A stretch of DNA of 64,000 nt from NCBI GenBank assembly GCA_027485575.1, contig JAIXQU010000103.1, positions 1-64,000 of the forward strand, given 5' to 3'. The notes under the pieces are model-generated. The model ran no database searches. It saw only the letters and a list, made by a program, of their open reading frames with translations, and was not told where the DNA came from. This DNA comes from Cytophagaceae bacterium (GTDB taxonomy: Bacteria; Bacteroidota; Bacteroidia; Cytophagales; Flexibacteraceae). Shown here in pieces: positions 1 to 8,956 of the stretch; within the stretch, counting starts at the first letter, position 1; the number at the start of each line of letters is the position of its first letter. The translations under genes and the position numbers were made by a program.

Positions 1-110
1 AGCAAGTAAGTGAAATTTTAGAAGAAATCGCCAATGGCGAAAATGGATATCAGCAAATCCTTAAACTCGGCCTTGAAGCAATAATGAGAGCAGAAAGGAG
101 TGAATTCAAT
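1..110 (+). pseudogene. IS256-like transposase N-terminal fragment
   Basis: The third frame is open from the window edge and reads like the N-terminal helical region of mutator/IS256-type transposases: an ILEEIANGENGYQQ stretch followed by an EAIMRAERSEF motif, in place of the family's LEAEREEFL-type segment. The similarity stops near base 110. From there the frame runs into sequence that belongs, on the other strand, to an IS3-like remnant, and it ends at a stop near 213. The upstream part lies outside the window. The family assignment is by eye only; an unrelated helical protein is possible. Confidence 0.35.
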
Positions 111-114
111 CAGA

Positions 115-485
115 TTCAGCCAAATAGCTGTTTTGCTCTTCTGTTTTCATCTGTCTGTCCAGATATTGATGGAATCCCTGCTTACTCATATTCAATGATT
201 TATATATCATATTGAGGATATTGTTCAGCTTTTGCCGGATTTGCCAGAACCAGATAAGCGGTCGGCATCGATTTTTTTTAATGTCAATACCATGTGTTTA
301 TTCGGCCTGCTCGATCATCTTATCCCGGAACTCAATCTTAATTTGTTTCTGGCCGATAATGCGCTCCAGCTCTGCCATTTGCTTTCTGAGTTCTAGAATT
401 TTTCAGGTGTTATTTTCAATTTCTCATGCTTTTTTTCGGTTGAAATTTTCGCTAATTATCCTTCGACGAGACTGGTCAACACTTG
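115..485 (-). pseudogene. IS3-family OrfA/OrfB remnant
   Basis: On the minus strand, about 480-300 reads as the C-terminal coiled coil of an IS3 OrfA (ELRKQMAELERIIGQKQ, then FRDKMIEQAE). A stop follows and then HGIDIKKN, where an intact OrfA would continue. From about 225 down, a second segment reads MIYKSLNMSKQGFHQYLDRQ, the usual start of IS3 OrfB, ending at a stop near 114. Only the OrfA tail and the first few dozen OrfB residues survive; the catalytic DDE region is gone. It is a dead fragment abutting the IS256-like piece, so the left edge of the window is an old insertion graveyard. Confidence 0.6.
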
Positions 486-662
486 TTTTTTATGTCCCTA
501 ATTTTGCCGCTTTTTTTCCAATTATTTAAGTTATTTGTTTTCTCAAAAGGTCAACTTGTTTCAAGCTCTGACAAATTAAATTCCTTGTTCCGGAAATAAT
601 TGTGAACCGAAAATGGTTGACTTGTAAATTGCCGGTTCAATTCAAGTGTAGATTTTAGAAAA

Positions 663-1400
663 ATGAAACAAAAGTTCTGGCTCTTGATTCCGATTTTGGC
701 TTTTGCAGCCCTGGCATCTTGTAAGCCAGATGTACTTGAAGATTGTTTCGTATCCAATGGACCTAAGAGGACCAGGGAAATTGAACTCCCTGTTTCTCCA
801 TACCATCTGTTTCTCCATGACAATTTAAATGTAATCTGGCATTTCTCTGAAAAATCCTGGATTCAAATTGAAGGCGGCAGGAATATGATTTCACAGGTTG
901 AAATTATCCAAAGAAAGGATACCCTTGAATTGCGAAACAAAGCCAGATGCAATTGGGTGAGGGACTATAACAAAAAGATAAATGTAGACCTCTATTGCCC
1001 ATATCCAAAATATATTGAGATTCAGGGTTTTGGAAAGATTTTTGGTGCTGATACTTTGAAAGGATCCGAGGTTACCATCCGGCAACTTGGTGCTGCAGAA
1101 TCTAAATTTTTTGTCGATGTTCATTACACTCACCTGGGCTTTAAGTCCTACGGAAGTCTGGAGGTAACAGGAAAAGCAGATGTTGCATATTATTTTACAC
1201 AAAGTGGAGGAAAGCTTTTGACTGAAAACTTAAAAGTCAAAGAATTACGTGTTTATATGGAACATGCCAATGATTTATTTGTTTGGGCAGAAGACTCACT
1301 TTATGGCGAAATCAGGAATAACAAAAATTTGATTTATAAGGGTAGTCCTGGCTTAAATATTTTTGAGAAGAAACAAGGAAAGGCAGTGAAATATGAATAG
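663..1400 (+). CDS. DUF2807 (GIN-domain) lipoprotein
   Basis: A 245-residue protein with a lipoprotein signal (hydrophobic MKQKFWLLIPILAFAALASC, lipobox LASC, Cys at 20). The body is a chain of short beta strands of the putative auto-transporter adhesin head GIN / DUF2807 type: HDNLNVIWHF, LELRNKARCNW, a central IEIQGFGKIFG and a G-S-LEVTGKADV repeat. Such proteins are common in Bacteroidota, are expected on the outer membrane and form a right-handed beta-helix-like fold; their role is not settled. It stands alone, with IS wreckage upstream and an aminotransferase 36 bp downstream on the same strand. The domain call is from pattern only. Confidence 0.6.
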   Translation: MKQKFWLLIPILAFAALASCKPDVLEDCFVSNGPKRTREIELPVSPYHLFLHDNLNVIWHFSEKSWIQIEGGRNMISQVEIIQRKDTLELRNKARCNWVRDYNKKINVDLYCPYPKYIEIQGFGKIFGADTLKGSEVTIRQLGAAESKFFVDVHYTHLGFKSYGSLEVTGKADVAYYFTQSGGKLLTENLKVKELRVYMEHANDLFVWAEDSLYGEIRNNKNLIYKGSPGLNIFEKKQGKAVKYE

Positions 1401-1435
1401 CCCATTTTTTATTTATTAAATTTAAAACCAAGCAC

Positions 1436-2248
1436 TTGTCTAGTATTCAACACTTATGGATTGATAAATGGGTTGAGCCGCCAATAGTTCCTCTTTCAGA
1501 AAACCGGTCTTTCTTGTTTGGAGATGGTTTTTTTGAAACCATGCGTTGGAGCCCTGAAAAGCAATGCCTTTTGTGGGATTTTCATTGGAATCGAATTCAA
1601 AAAACAGTAAACGCATTGCAATTTCCCTGGCCAACAGTTTGGGAAAAAGGTAGTTTTTTTGAATGGGTTACTTCAAAGATTCCCAATGAAGGAGCGTTTG
1701 ATTTTCGGGTCAAACTAGTTTTTTTCCGGGTTGGAAAAGGTCGATATGCTCCTGAAGTCACAAGTCCTGGCATTTGGATTGAGATTGAACCCATTCTGCT
1801 TCCATGGGTTCAAACCATTTCCAGAATCGGCCAATCAGAAAAAGTAATAATAGCAAAATCTCCATTTTCATGGGTTAAAAGCACTTCTGCTCTGCACTAT
1901 GTTATGGCTGGAATTGAAAAAAAAGAACGGAATCTCGATGATTTGGTTTTGACAGATTCCAATGGGTTTTTGGTTGAAGGAAGCTTTTCTTCCATATTTT
2001 GGTCATGTGGTGGCAAATTGTTTTTGCCTGCAGAAAATCTGGGAGGGCTGGATAGTTGTATGAGAAAGTTTCTGATTCAATACTGGAATCAAAATAAAAT
2101 AGGATTTGAAGAAGTTGAAAAATCATGGCCGGAGGTTGAAAATGCTGATTGGATTGCCTTTGGATCTGGAACTGGAATCAGGTTCTGGCTTAATGGTTTA
2201 CAAAATATCCCCTTTCATATTTTGCCTGAATTTCTTCGATTAGTATGA
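1436..2248 (+). CDS. Class IV (BCAT/ADC-lyase fold) aminotransferase-like protein
   Basis: A 270-residue PLP-dependent class IV enzyme. FGDGFFETMRW is the usual N-terminal motif of the fold. VKSTSALHYVMAG carries the likely PLP-binding lysine at about residue 147, and VEGSFSSIFW carries the conserved glutamate region at about 180. Length and motifs fit either 4-amino-4-deoxychorismate lyase (folate synthesis) or a branched-chain or D-amino-acid transaminase; the sequence does not decide between them. The only plausible start upstream of the conserved motif is TTG at 1436; the next in-frame ATG (about 1541) would cut into the motif. It follows the DUF2807 gene closely and may be co-transcribed. 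Confidence 0.75.
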   Translation: MSSIQHLWIDKWVEPPIVPLSENRSFLFGDGFFETMRWSPEKQCLLWDFHWNRIQKTVNALQFPWPTVWEKGSFFEWVTSKIPNEGAFDFRVKLVFFRVGKGRYAPEVTSPGIWIEIEPILLPWVQTISRIGQSEKVIIAKSPFSWVKSTSALHYVMAGIEKKERNLDDLVLTDSNGFLVEGSFSSIFWSCGGKLFLPAENLGGLDSCMRKFLIQYWNQNKIGFEEVEKSWPEVENADWIAFGSGTGIRFWLNGLQNIPFHILPEFLRLV

Positions 2249-2441
2249 TTTTTTTACATGGGTAGTTACTAAGACAGTTTTATCAAAATCAATTTGAATA
2301 CAACTGCAAGATTTACAAGCAATTGCATAAATTGCGGCCGAATTGGTGATTTTGAATAAATTAGATAGCCCTGTTTTGAATGCCGGAAGGCCTGACTTTT
2401 CTGGTCATATACCTAATAAAGTCTTTTATAACCATCTGGTT

Positions 2442-5411
2442 ATGAATAAGAATTGGGCGTATTTGTGTTTCTTTATTTTTCAGATTTCTTTTCTTTCCTC
2501 CGATTTGTTGGCCCAAAAATCAAAAGCTGCCAATGCCTGGGTCGATTCTGTTTTTCATAGTTTAACGCCAAAACAAAGATTAGGTCAATTGTTTATGGTT
2601 GCTGCATTTAGCAACAAGGGAAAAGAACATCAACAGGAAATTGAGGTCTTGATCAAAGAGTCTGCCATTGGTGGATTGATATTTTTTCAGGGAGGACCTG
2701 GAAGACAAGCCAGGCTAACCAATTATTACCAATCCATTTCAAAAGCACCTTTGTTGATTGGGATGGATGCCGAATGGGGTTTGGGAATGCGGCTTGATTC
2801 AACCATGAATTTCCCAAAACAAATGACTTTGGGGGCGATTCAGGATGTTGAACAAATCAGGAAAATGGGTGAAATTATTGGGCGGCAATGCAAACGCCTG
2901 GGCGTTCATGTTAGTTTTTCCCCTGTGGTTGATATCAACAGCAATCAATCAAATCCAGTAATAGGATACAGAGCATTTAGCGAAAATAAAGAATCCGTTG
3001 CCCAACGCGGATCGGCCTATATGAAGGGACTGCAAAGCCAAAACATTATCGCAGTTGCGAAGCATTTTCCCGGACATGGCGATGCAGATGCCGATTCTCA
3101 TTATTCTCTTCCTTTGATTAGCCGAACCGAAGCACAGCTCAAGGAATTGGAACTCTATCCTTTTAAACAATTGATAAAGGATTCATTGACGGGGATGATG
3201 GTGGCACATTTGAGCATTCCATCTTTGGATGAAACGCCCAATCAGGCAAGTACGCTTTCAAAGAAGATTGTTACCGACCTTTTACGAAAAGACCTTGGAT
3301 TTGACGGGCTCATTTTTACCGATGCCCTGAATATGAAGGGAGTAAGTAAATATTTTGCCCCTGGAGAAGGTGACTTAAAAGCACTACTTGCTGGTAATGA
3401 TGTTTTGCTTTTTCCTGAGAATGTTCCAAAGGCCATTCAAATAATTGAAATGGCCATATCAAAAAAGCAAATCAGATGGAAAGAAGTGGAAAAGAGGATC
3501 CGTAGAATTTTGCATGCCAAATATTGGGTAGGACTTCACCTTCCACAAGTAATTAATACGAATGGTTTGTTTGAAGACCTAAATAAAAAGGAAGACAAAA
3601 TTTTTAATAAAAATCTGTATGCGCAGGCCATTACCATTGTTAAAAATAAACGTAACCTGATACCCTTTCAGGGAATTGATACCAATAGGTTTGTCTCCAT
3701 TCTAATTGGTCAGGAAAATGGAAAAAATCCGTTTCAGAAAGCGCTTTCGAATTATGCAAAATTTACACATTTTCAGATTTCAGAAAAATCTCCGAAAGCA
3801 GGTTTTGAAGAAATTTCTAATCAACTGGAAAAGAAAACCATTGTAATAGGTTTGGCCAGGTTAAGCAATGTTCAAAGTAAAAACTATGGAATCAATCCTC
3901 AGATAGAAGAATTTATCAAGGAATTGAATAGGAAAAATGAAGTTGTGATTGTTCATTTCGGTAATGCATATAGTACCGCAGTTTTCGAGACTTTTCCTCA
4001 ATTGGTTTGTGCGTATGAATGGAATGAAAATACACAGATGTTAGTGCCTGAGGTTTTATTTGGGGCTTTAAAAGCCAGCGGGAAAATGCCGGTTTCGGCT
4101 GGTTTAAGCATCAAGTTTGGCTTTGGTCTTGCTACCCCTGAGTTAGATAGATTTCGTTTTGCAGAACCGGAAGAAGTCGGCATGAATTCAGCACTTCTTT
4201 CCAGGATTGATTCTTTTGCCAATGTTATTATATCCCAGAAAATGACTCCTGGTTGCCAGATTTTGATAGCCAAGGATGGAGCTGTGGTTTACAACAAAGG
4301 TTTTGGATTTCAAACCTATGATTCACTTTCACCTGTTTCTGATGAAACCATTTACGATATTGCAAGCATAACCAAAGTAGCTGCCACGCTTCAGGCCGTG
4401 ATGTATCTTCAGGAGCGCTCGCAAATCAATCTTTTTGACAAGGCATCTGATTATCTTCCGGAGCTTAAAGGAACCAACAAAGAGAACATGTTGATTTCGG
4501 AAATTTTGGTTCACCAGGCTGGCCTTCAGCCATTCATTCCATATTGGAAAAGGACATTGAAAACGCAGGCATTGAGTGAAGTTTTTTATTGTGAAGAAAA
4601 AGACAACAATTGGTTCAATTGTGAAGTGGTGCCGGGTATGTATGGAATGAAATCCATGGAAGATACCATTTGGCAATGGGTTGTGGAGTCAGACCTGATG
4701 GACAGAAACCGAAAAGGAGGCTATGATTATAAATATTCTGACCTTGGCTATTATATTTTAAAACGAATTGTAGAACGGGTTCTGGCTGAACCCATTGATA
4801 TTTTTTTGGACAGAAGATTTTATAATCCACTTGGACTGGAAAAACTCTGTTTTAAACCCAAAAGATATTTTTCAGAATCTGAAATAGCCCCAACTGAAGA
4901 GGATACTTTGTTTAGAAATAGTCTTATCCGAGGCAATGTTCATGATCCCGGAGCAGCTATGTTTGGTGGAGTTGCAGGCCATGCAGGCTTATTTGCCAAT
5001 GCATATTCGCTTGCTGTTTTAATCCAAATGAATTTGAATTATGGTTATTATGGCGGGCGATATTTTCATCTTCCTCAAACTGTCCCTTATTTTTCTCAAA
5101 GGCATTTTCCCCGAAATAGGAGAGGTTTTGGCTGGGACAAGCCCTATTTATGGAGTAAAGATGGCCCCACCTCCCAATATTGCTCTTCTGAAACTTTTGG
5201 TCATACCGGATTTACAGGCACCTGTGTCTGGGCCGATCCAAAGCATAATCTCATTTTTGTTTTTTTATCCAACCGTGTCTATCCAGATGCGGAAAATGGA
5301 AAACTCATCAAAAACAACATCAGGCCCAGAATCCATGATATGGTTTACCAGGCCGTTAATGGCTTTCCTTTTTTAGCCAAAGAGGTGGCTCCGCCAGATA
5401 CTACAGAATAG
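2442..5411 (+). CDS. GH3 beta-N-acetylglucosaminidase / class C beta-lactamase-like fusion
   Basis: A 989-residue secreted two-enzyme fusion. I chose ATG 2442 because it begins a clear signal peptide (hydrophobic core, then SSDLLAQ); a longer TTG start at 2343 adds 33 residues with no signal character. The first half is a NagZ-like glycoside hydrolase family 3 domain: KHFPGHGDADADSH at about 205-218 with the NagZ histidine, and the GLIFTDALNMKG nucleophile Asp near 293. A GH3 C-terminal region follows. The second half, from about 590, is a serine beta-lactamase/transpeptidase-like domain: SITK (SxxK) near 642, YSD (YxN position) near 764 and HTG (KTG position) near 920. Such fusions occur in Bacteroidota; peptidoglycan or muropeptide processing in the periplasm is the likely role. 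The substrate of the second domain (esterase, peptidase or amidase) is unknown. Confidence 0.85.
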   Translation: MNKNWAYLCFFIFQISFLSSDLLAQKSKAANAWVDSVFHSLTPKQRLGQLFMVAAFSNKGKEHQQEIEVLIKESAIGGLIFFQGGPGRQARLTNYYQSISKAPLLIGMDAEWGLGMRLDSTMNFPKQMTLGAIQDVEQIRKMGEIIGRQCKRLGVHVSFSPVVDINSNQSNPVIGYRAFSENKESVAQRGSAYMKGLQSQNIIAVAKHFPGHGDADADSHYSLPLISRTEAQLKELELYPFKQLIKDSLTGMMVAHLSIPSLDETPNQASTLSKKIVTDLLRKDLGFDGLIFTDALNMKGVSKYFAPGEGDLKALLAGNDVLLFPENVPKAIQIIEMAISKKQIRWKEVEKRIRRILHAKYWVGLHLPQVINTNGLFEDLNKKEDKIFNKNLYAQAITIVKNKRNLIPFQGIDTNRFVSILIGQENGKNPFQKALSNYAKFTHFQISEKSPKAGFEEISNQLEKKTIVIGLARLSNVQSKNYGINPQIEEFIKELNRKNEVVIVHFGNAYSTAVFETFPQLVCAYEWNENTQMLVPEVLFGALKASGKMPVSAGLSIKFGFGLATPELDRFRFAEPEEVGMNSALLSRIDSFANVIISQKMTPGCQILIAKDGAVVYNKGFGFQTYDSLSPVSDETIYDIASITKVAATLQAVMYLQERSQINLFDKASDYLPELKGTNKENMLISEILVHQAGLQPFIPYWKRTLKTQALSEVFYCEEKDNNWFNCEVVPGMYGMKSMEDTIWQWVVESDLMDRNRKGGYDYKYSDLGYYILKRIVERVLAEPIDIFLDRRFYNPLGLEKLCFKPKRYFSESEIAPTEEDTLFRNSLIRGNVHDPGAAMFGGVAGHAGLFANAYSLAVLIQMNLNYGYYGGRYFHLPQTVPYFSQRHFPRNRRGFGWDKPYLWSKDGPTSQYCSSETFGHTGFTGTCVWADPKHNLIFVFLSNRVYPDAENGKLIKNNIRPRIHDMVYQAVNGFPFLAKEVAPPDTTE

Positions 5412-5421
5412 AAAAAGGAGG

Positions 5422-6168
5422 CTAAGTTAACATCCCTCCGCAGACCTGTAACACCTGTCCGCTGATGTAGGTGCTCATGTCTGAAGCCAGAAATACAACA
5501 GCATCTGCTACTTCCTCAGCCTTTCCTCCTCTTTTCATCGGAATATTTGCCGCCCATTCAGCAACCACTTTTTCATCAAGTTGGCCTGTCATTTCTGTTT
5601 CTATAAATCCAGGGGCAATGGCATTGCTTCTAATATTTCTTGAACCCAATTCCAGCGCAACAGATTTTGTAAATCCAATAATTCCAGCTTTTGAGGCAGA
5701 ATAATTGGTCTGCCCAGCATTTCCCCGGATTCCTACTACTGAGGTCAGGTTAATAATAGAACCGCTTTTTGCCTTCATCATGGGTTTAATTACGGCCTTG
5801 GTAAGGTTAAAAACAGATTTTAAATTAACCTCAATTACCTTATCCCATTGTTCTTCTGTCATTCGCATGAGCAGTCCATCTTTGGTGATCCCTGCATTGT
5901 TTACAAGAATATCTATTGAACCAAAATCAGCCAAAACGGAGGTAATCAGTGCTTCTGCTTCGTCATATTTTGAGGCATCAGATCGATATCCTCTGGCTTT
6001 CACTCCTTCTGATGAAAGTTCCGCTTCCAGTGCAGTTCCCTGCTCCACGCTCGATAAATAGGTAAAAGCCACCGATGCCCCCTGGGCAGCAAGTTTTTTT
6101 GCTATTGCTCTTCCGATCCCACGGCTGGCACCTGTTACCAGCGCTACTTTTCCTTCAAGTAATTTCAT
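5422..6168 (-). CDS. fabG: 3-oxoacyl-[ACP] reductase
   Basis: A 248-residue classical short-chain dehydrogenase that reduces 3-oxoacyl-ACP with NADPH in fatty acid elongation. The N-terminus has the TGASRGIG cofactor loop and a later NNAG motif. The catalytic Ser lies in NLTSVVG and the YSASK pair near 155-159. It ends ISGQVLQVCGGML, close to the FabG consensus (ISGQTLHVNGGM). The start at 6168 (MKLLEGKVALVTG) is chosen over an upstream ATG that would add 18 atypical residues. The amidohydrolase gene lies 65 bp upstream on the same strand. The 3' end converges on the GH3 fusion gene 11 bp away, with only a short GGAGG/CCTCC stem between. Another SDR function cannot be excluded, but the fit to FabG is good throughout. 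Confidence 0.9.
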   Translation of the reverse strand: MKLLEGKVALVTGASRGIGRAIAKKLAAQGASVAFTYLSSVEQGTALEAELSSEGVKARGYRSDASKYDEAEALITSVLADFGSIDILVNNAGITKDGLLMRMTEEQWDKVIEVNLKSVFNLTKAVIKPMMKAKSGSIINLTSVVGIRGNAGQTNYSASKAGIIGFTKSVALELGSRNIRSNAIAPGFIETEMTGQLDEKVVAEWAANIPMKRGGKAEEVADAVVFLASDMSTYISGQVLQVCGGMLT

Positions 6169-6233
6169 TTTCCTGTTTCTTTTTATGGTTGCAATGTTAG
6201 TGCAGAGATGGGAGGGTTCCAAACCTTAGCCAT

Positions 6234-7091
6234 CTAAACAATGAGTTTATAAAACCCGATGGCGTTTTGGTAGAAAATAAAATCCAATTCAGTCGTGCTC
6301 AAATTCTTTGAAATGATTTGCTCATAGGCTTGCCAACTTTTGGTGTATCCACCACAAAGTTCCACCATAGGCCAATCTCCTCCCATCATGGCTCTGTGGG
6401 TTCCAAACCATTCCAGGCCAAATTCTATAAAGGGCTGAATTTCATCAGGATTCCAATTACTTAAGTTTTTGGTGGTCATTCCCAAGCCAGAAATTTTAAT
6501 GAAAATTTTTGGGTTTTTTGAAAGCTCTTTCATTAGAACACCCCATTTTCCAAAGCGTTCATTTGTTTTTACCGGGGGATTCCCTAAATGGTCAATACAC
6601 CAAAAAATATCCGGAAATTTCTCTGAAAGCCTTAATATACATTCCAGATGCTCCGGTAAAACAGCCACTACATCGAATGAAAGTCTTGCTTTTTCCAACT
6701 TTGAAAAACTCTCTGTAACTGGTTTTTGCAACAACCATTTTGGATTTGGTTCATCATTGATCAAATGCCTGATTCCTTTCATAAATTCCGAAGAATGGAA
6801 TAACAAGCGCTCTTCAACAAGTTCAGGTTGCATTAAGGGAAGCCATCCGACCATACCTTTAAGCCAATCTCTGGTTGAACATTCATGGATCATGGCCGTG
6901 GTATCTTCCAGATTATTGGCCGACTGAACTATAACCCCAAAACCAACTTCTGAAGCCAGCAAAGCAGGCTCCAGTTCATCGAGGGAATAAGTCCTGTTTA
7001 AAATGGAAGCATTTCCTTTTAGCCAATCGTACTCAACTTTTTCAATATTCCAGGCATGTACATGGGTGTCAATTTTCTTTTGCATTGGCAC
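6234..7091 (-). CDS. Amidohydrolase 2 family (fuconolactonase-like) protein
   Basis: A 285-residue TIM-barrel metal hydrolase of the Amidohydro_2 group. The N-terminal IDTHVHAWN gives the HxH metal ligands (His10 and His12). CIDHLGNP in the middle and the GGDWPM loop near 242 carry the other conserved His and Asp positions. Closest known functions are L-fucono- or L-rhamnono-lactonases and related decarboxylase-like enzymes, so sugar lactone hydrolysis in the cytoplasm is a reasonable but unproven guess. No sugar catabolism genes lie nearby. An alternative start at the second Met removes only two residues. It is divergent from the acyltransferase gene starting at 7182; the roughly 90 bp between must hold both promoters. 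Confidence 0.75.
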   Translation of the reverse strand: MPMQKKIDTHVHAWNIEKVEYDWLKGNASILNRTYSLDELEPALLASEVGFGVIVQSANNLEDTTAMIHECSTRDWLKGMVGWLPLMQPELVEERLLFHSSEFMKGIRHLINDEPNPKWLLQKPVTESFSKLEKARLSFDVVAVLPEHLECILRLSEKFPDIFWCIDHLGNPPVKTNERFGKWGVLMKELSKNPKIFIKISGLGMTTKNLSNWNPDEIQPFIEFGLEWFGTHRAMMGGDWPMVELCGGYTKSWQAYEQIISKNLSTTELDFIFYQNAIGFYKLIV

Positions 7092-7181
7092 AAATCTATT
7101 TTTTTGAAATCAAATGGACGGAATCAAAATATAAGTTATGAATTAAACAGGTTTGATATTTCATTTGCATCCAAATTGAAA

Positions 7182-8276
7182 ATGGACCAGCAGCTAAGTA
7201 AAAAACTTAAAAATCTATCTTTTTTACTGATGGTATTGGTAGCCTTTATTCATGGCTATAACATCAACATCCGCCTGGGTGTAGCTGGAAATCCGGAAAT
7301 AAGTTATTGGTTACAGTTTTTGGAGAATTTTATCACAGATGGAATTTGCAGGGTAGCAGTGCCCATGTTTTTTGCTATTTCCGGATATTTTGCTTGCTAT
7401 AAAATCAATGGTAATTTTACCTGGAAGTGGTATAAAGACCTGCAAATCAGGAAATTCTATAGTCTGGTTATTCCTTACCTGGCGGTTAGTTTTTTGGGAA
7501 TTGCGTTGGTCGTAATTCTCCAGCTGATCCCATTTTCAAAACCGTTTTTTAATAATTACAGCACAGAAAAGACCTCTTTTGGTCAATGGATTTTTGTATG
7601 GCTTGTGTCTCCAGTCCCATTCCAGCTATGGTTTATTCGTTTTCTTTGGCAGTATTTTCTTTTGTTTCCTTTTTTCTTTTTCGGGGTCAAATATTTTAAG
7701 GTTCTATTTATTGTTGGGCTTGCATTCCTTTGGGGTTATCATCCACTCCACGCAACGCTTCATTTATCTAAAATTGAAATAGAAGGGGCATTTTTCTTTG
7801 CACTTGGAACCTTCATTTCTATCCATGGAATTAATTTAAACTATAAAATATCTAAAACAAGTTTTTGGCTTATGGCAATAAGTTGGTGCTTTTGGGTGGC
7901 TTTCCGAACCCAACTTCTCCTGGAAATACCAAAAGACCACAACGCAATTCATTACAATATAATCGGAATAACAATATTTGGATTTTTTGTTTTTTGGTTT
8001 GCTTATGATTTGATTGCCAGATATATAGAACCAAATAAATGGTTCATAGCCAATGCAGGTTTCTCTTTTGGCGTATTTTTATTCCACGAGCCTTGCCTTA
8101 CCATCATTAAGAAAATTGCAATAAAATCTATGGGAGTTAACGACCTTTCTTTATTGCTTGCCTACCTGATAACTCCGTTAATAGCCTTCTTGCTGGCACT
8201 TTATTTTTCCAGGTTTCTGGCAAATTATAGCAAGCAATTGTATGGATTTTTAACCGGAAACCGTATACCGTCCTAG
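7182..8276 (+). CDS. Acyltransferase 3 family membrane protein (copy 1)
   Basis: A 364-residue integral membrane protein with about ten hydrophobic helices, typical of the OafA/NodX acyltransferase 3 family that adds acetyl or other acyl groups to surface glycans. The first helix carries the conserved His (VAFIHGYN). RVAVPMFFAISGYF matches the family's arginine plus PLFF-SG block, and FQLWFIRFLWQY the LWF block. ATG 7182 puts the first helix at residues 11-30; a start at 7056 would add 42 polar residues overlapping the divergent gene. It resembles the product at 37111-38202 in length and several motifs, so the two are probable paralogues. The 3' end overlaps the convergent SGNH gene by 4 bp. 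Confidence 0.85.
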   Translation: MDQQLSKKLKNLSFLLMVLVAFIHGYNINIRLGVAGNPEISYWLQFLENFITDGICRVAVPMFFAISGYFACYKINGNFTWKWYKDLQIRKFYSLVIPYLAVSFLGIALVVILQLIPFSKPFFNNYSTEKTSFGQWIFVWLVSPVPFQLWFIRFLWQYFLLFPFFFFGVKYFKVLFIVGLAFLWGYHPLHATLHLSKIEIEGAFFFALGTFISIHGINLNYKISKTSFWLMAISWCFWVAFRTQLLLEIPKDHNAIHYNIIGITIFGFFVFWFAYDLIARYIEPNKWFIANAGFSFGVFLFHEPCLTIIKKIAIKSMGVNDLSLLLAYLITPLIAFLLALYFSRFLANYSKQLYGFLTGNRIPS

Positions 8277-8956
8277 TTTAATCCCGGCTTTTCCAGCTTT
8301 TTATTTATTTCATTTATCCAAATTTGATAGCCATCTGAATTGAGGTGGACACCATCGGAACTGAATTTCATAAGTAATTCTCCATCAGGCGCTAAAACCT
8401 TGTTTAGTTCAATTATCTCAACCTTTTCCTGAAATAAAATTTTAGTTAAATCTACATTCAGCGATTGTAAAATTTTGTTTTTGTCAGGGTAATACCTTGT
8501 AAAAAAGGGCAGGGTGGCAATTATCCGGCATTTCATTTTTTTAAGCGTTTGGATAATCTGCAAATAGTTTTCAGCAACTTCTATGGCCGGTAATCCGGAA
8601 AGGATATCATTTACACCAATTTGTAAAACTACAATCGAAGTTCCTGGTTGAACGGCCGTTTTTATCCGAAGGGTAAGGGCTCCTGTGGTTTCTCCACCTA
8701 TTCCCCGGTTCCCGGTTCGATGGTCTGGAAAAACTTCGTTCCATTCGCATTGTTCTATGTGAGAATCTCCAAGGAATATGATTTGCTTTTTTTCTCGATA
8801 CAATTTGAGTTCTTTTTCAACTTCATTTTTCCAATTCTTTCCTTCTGGTGGTTGAACAATGGCATTAAACAACCTTTCAGGCATTTTTAACCGAAAAATT
8901 AGCCAAAAAGCAATTCCCAGGATGCTAATTCCACCAATCCAAATCCAGCTTTTCAT
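8273..8956 (-). CDS. Membrane-anchored SGNH/GDSL hydrolase
   Basis: A 227-residue SGNH-fold esterase. An N-terminal helix (WIWIGGISILGIAFWLIF) anchors it in the inner membrane with the catalytic part probably periplasmic. Block I is FLGDSHIEQ with the nucleophile Ser, the block III position is GVNDIL, and block V is SDGVHLNSDGY with the Asp-x-x-His pair. The family covers lysophospholipase L1-like, acetyl-xylan and platelet-activating-factor type esterases. Its start overlaps the stop of the upstream GT39-like gene by 4 bp (ATGA), so the two are translationally coupled. De-acylation of a glycan or lipid product in the same pathway is a reasonable inference. Confidence 0.85.
   Translation of the reverse strand: MKSWIWIGGISILGIAFWLIFRLKMPERLFNAIVQPPEGKNWKNEVEKELKLYREKKQIIFLGDSHIEQCEWNEVFPDHRTGNRGIGGETTGALTLRIKTAVQPGTSIVVLQIGVNDILSGLPAIEVAENYLQIIQTLKKMKCRIIATLPFFTRYYPDKNKILQSLNVDLTKILFQEKVEIIELNKVLAPDGELLMKFSSDGVHLNSDGYQIWINEINKKLEKPGLN

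Noticed and set aside
551-823. Minus-strand open frame of 90 codons over the start of the DUF2807 gene
   Set aside because: Overlaps a gene with a clear lipoprotein signal and domain pattern; its own translation has no recognisable feature.
4099-5411. Second half of the GH3 fusion as a drug-resistance beta-lactamase
   Set aside because: It is a module of a secreted glycosidase, with YSD and HTG in place of YxN and KTG; cell-wall or ester hydrolysis is more likely.
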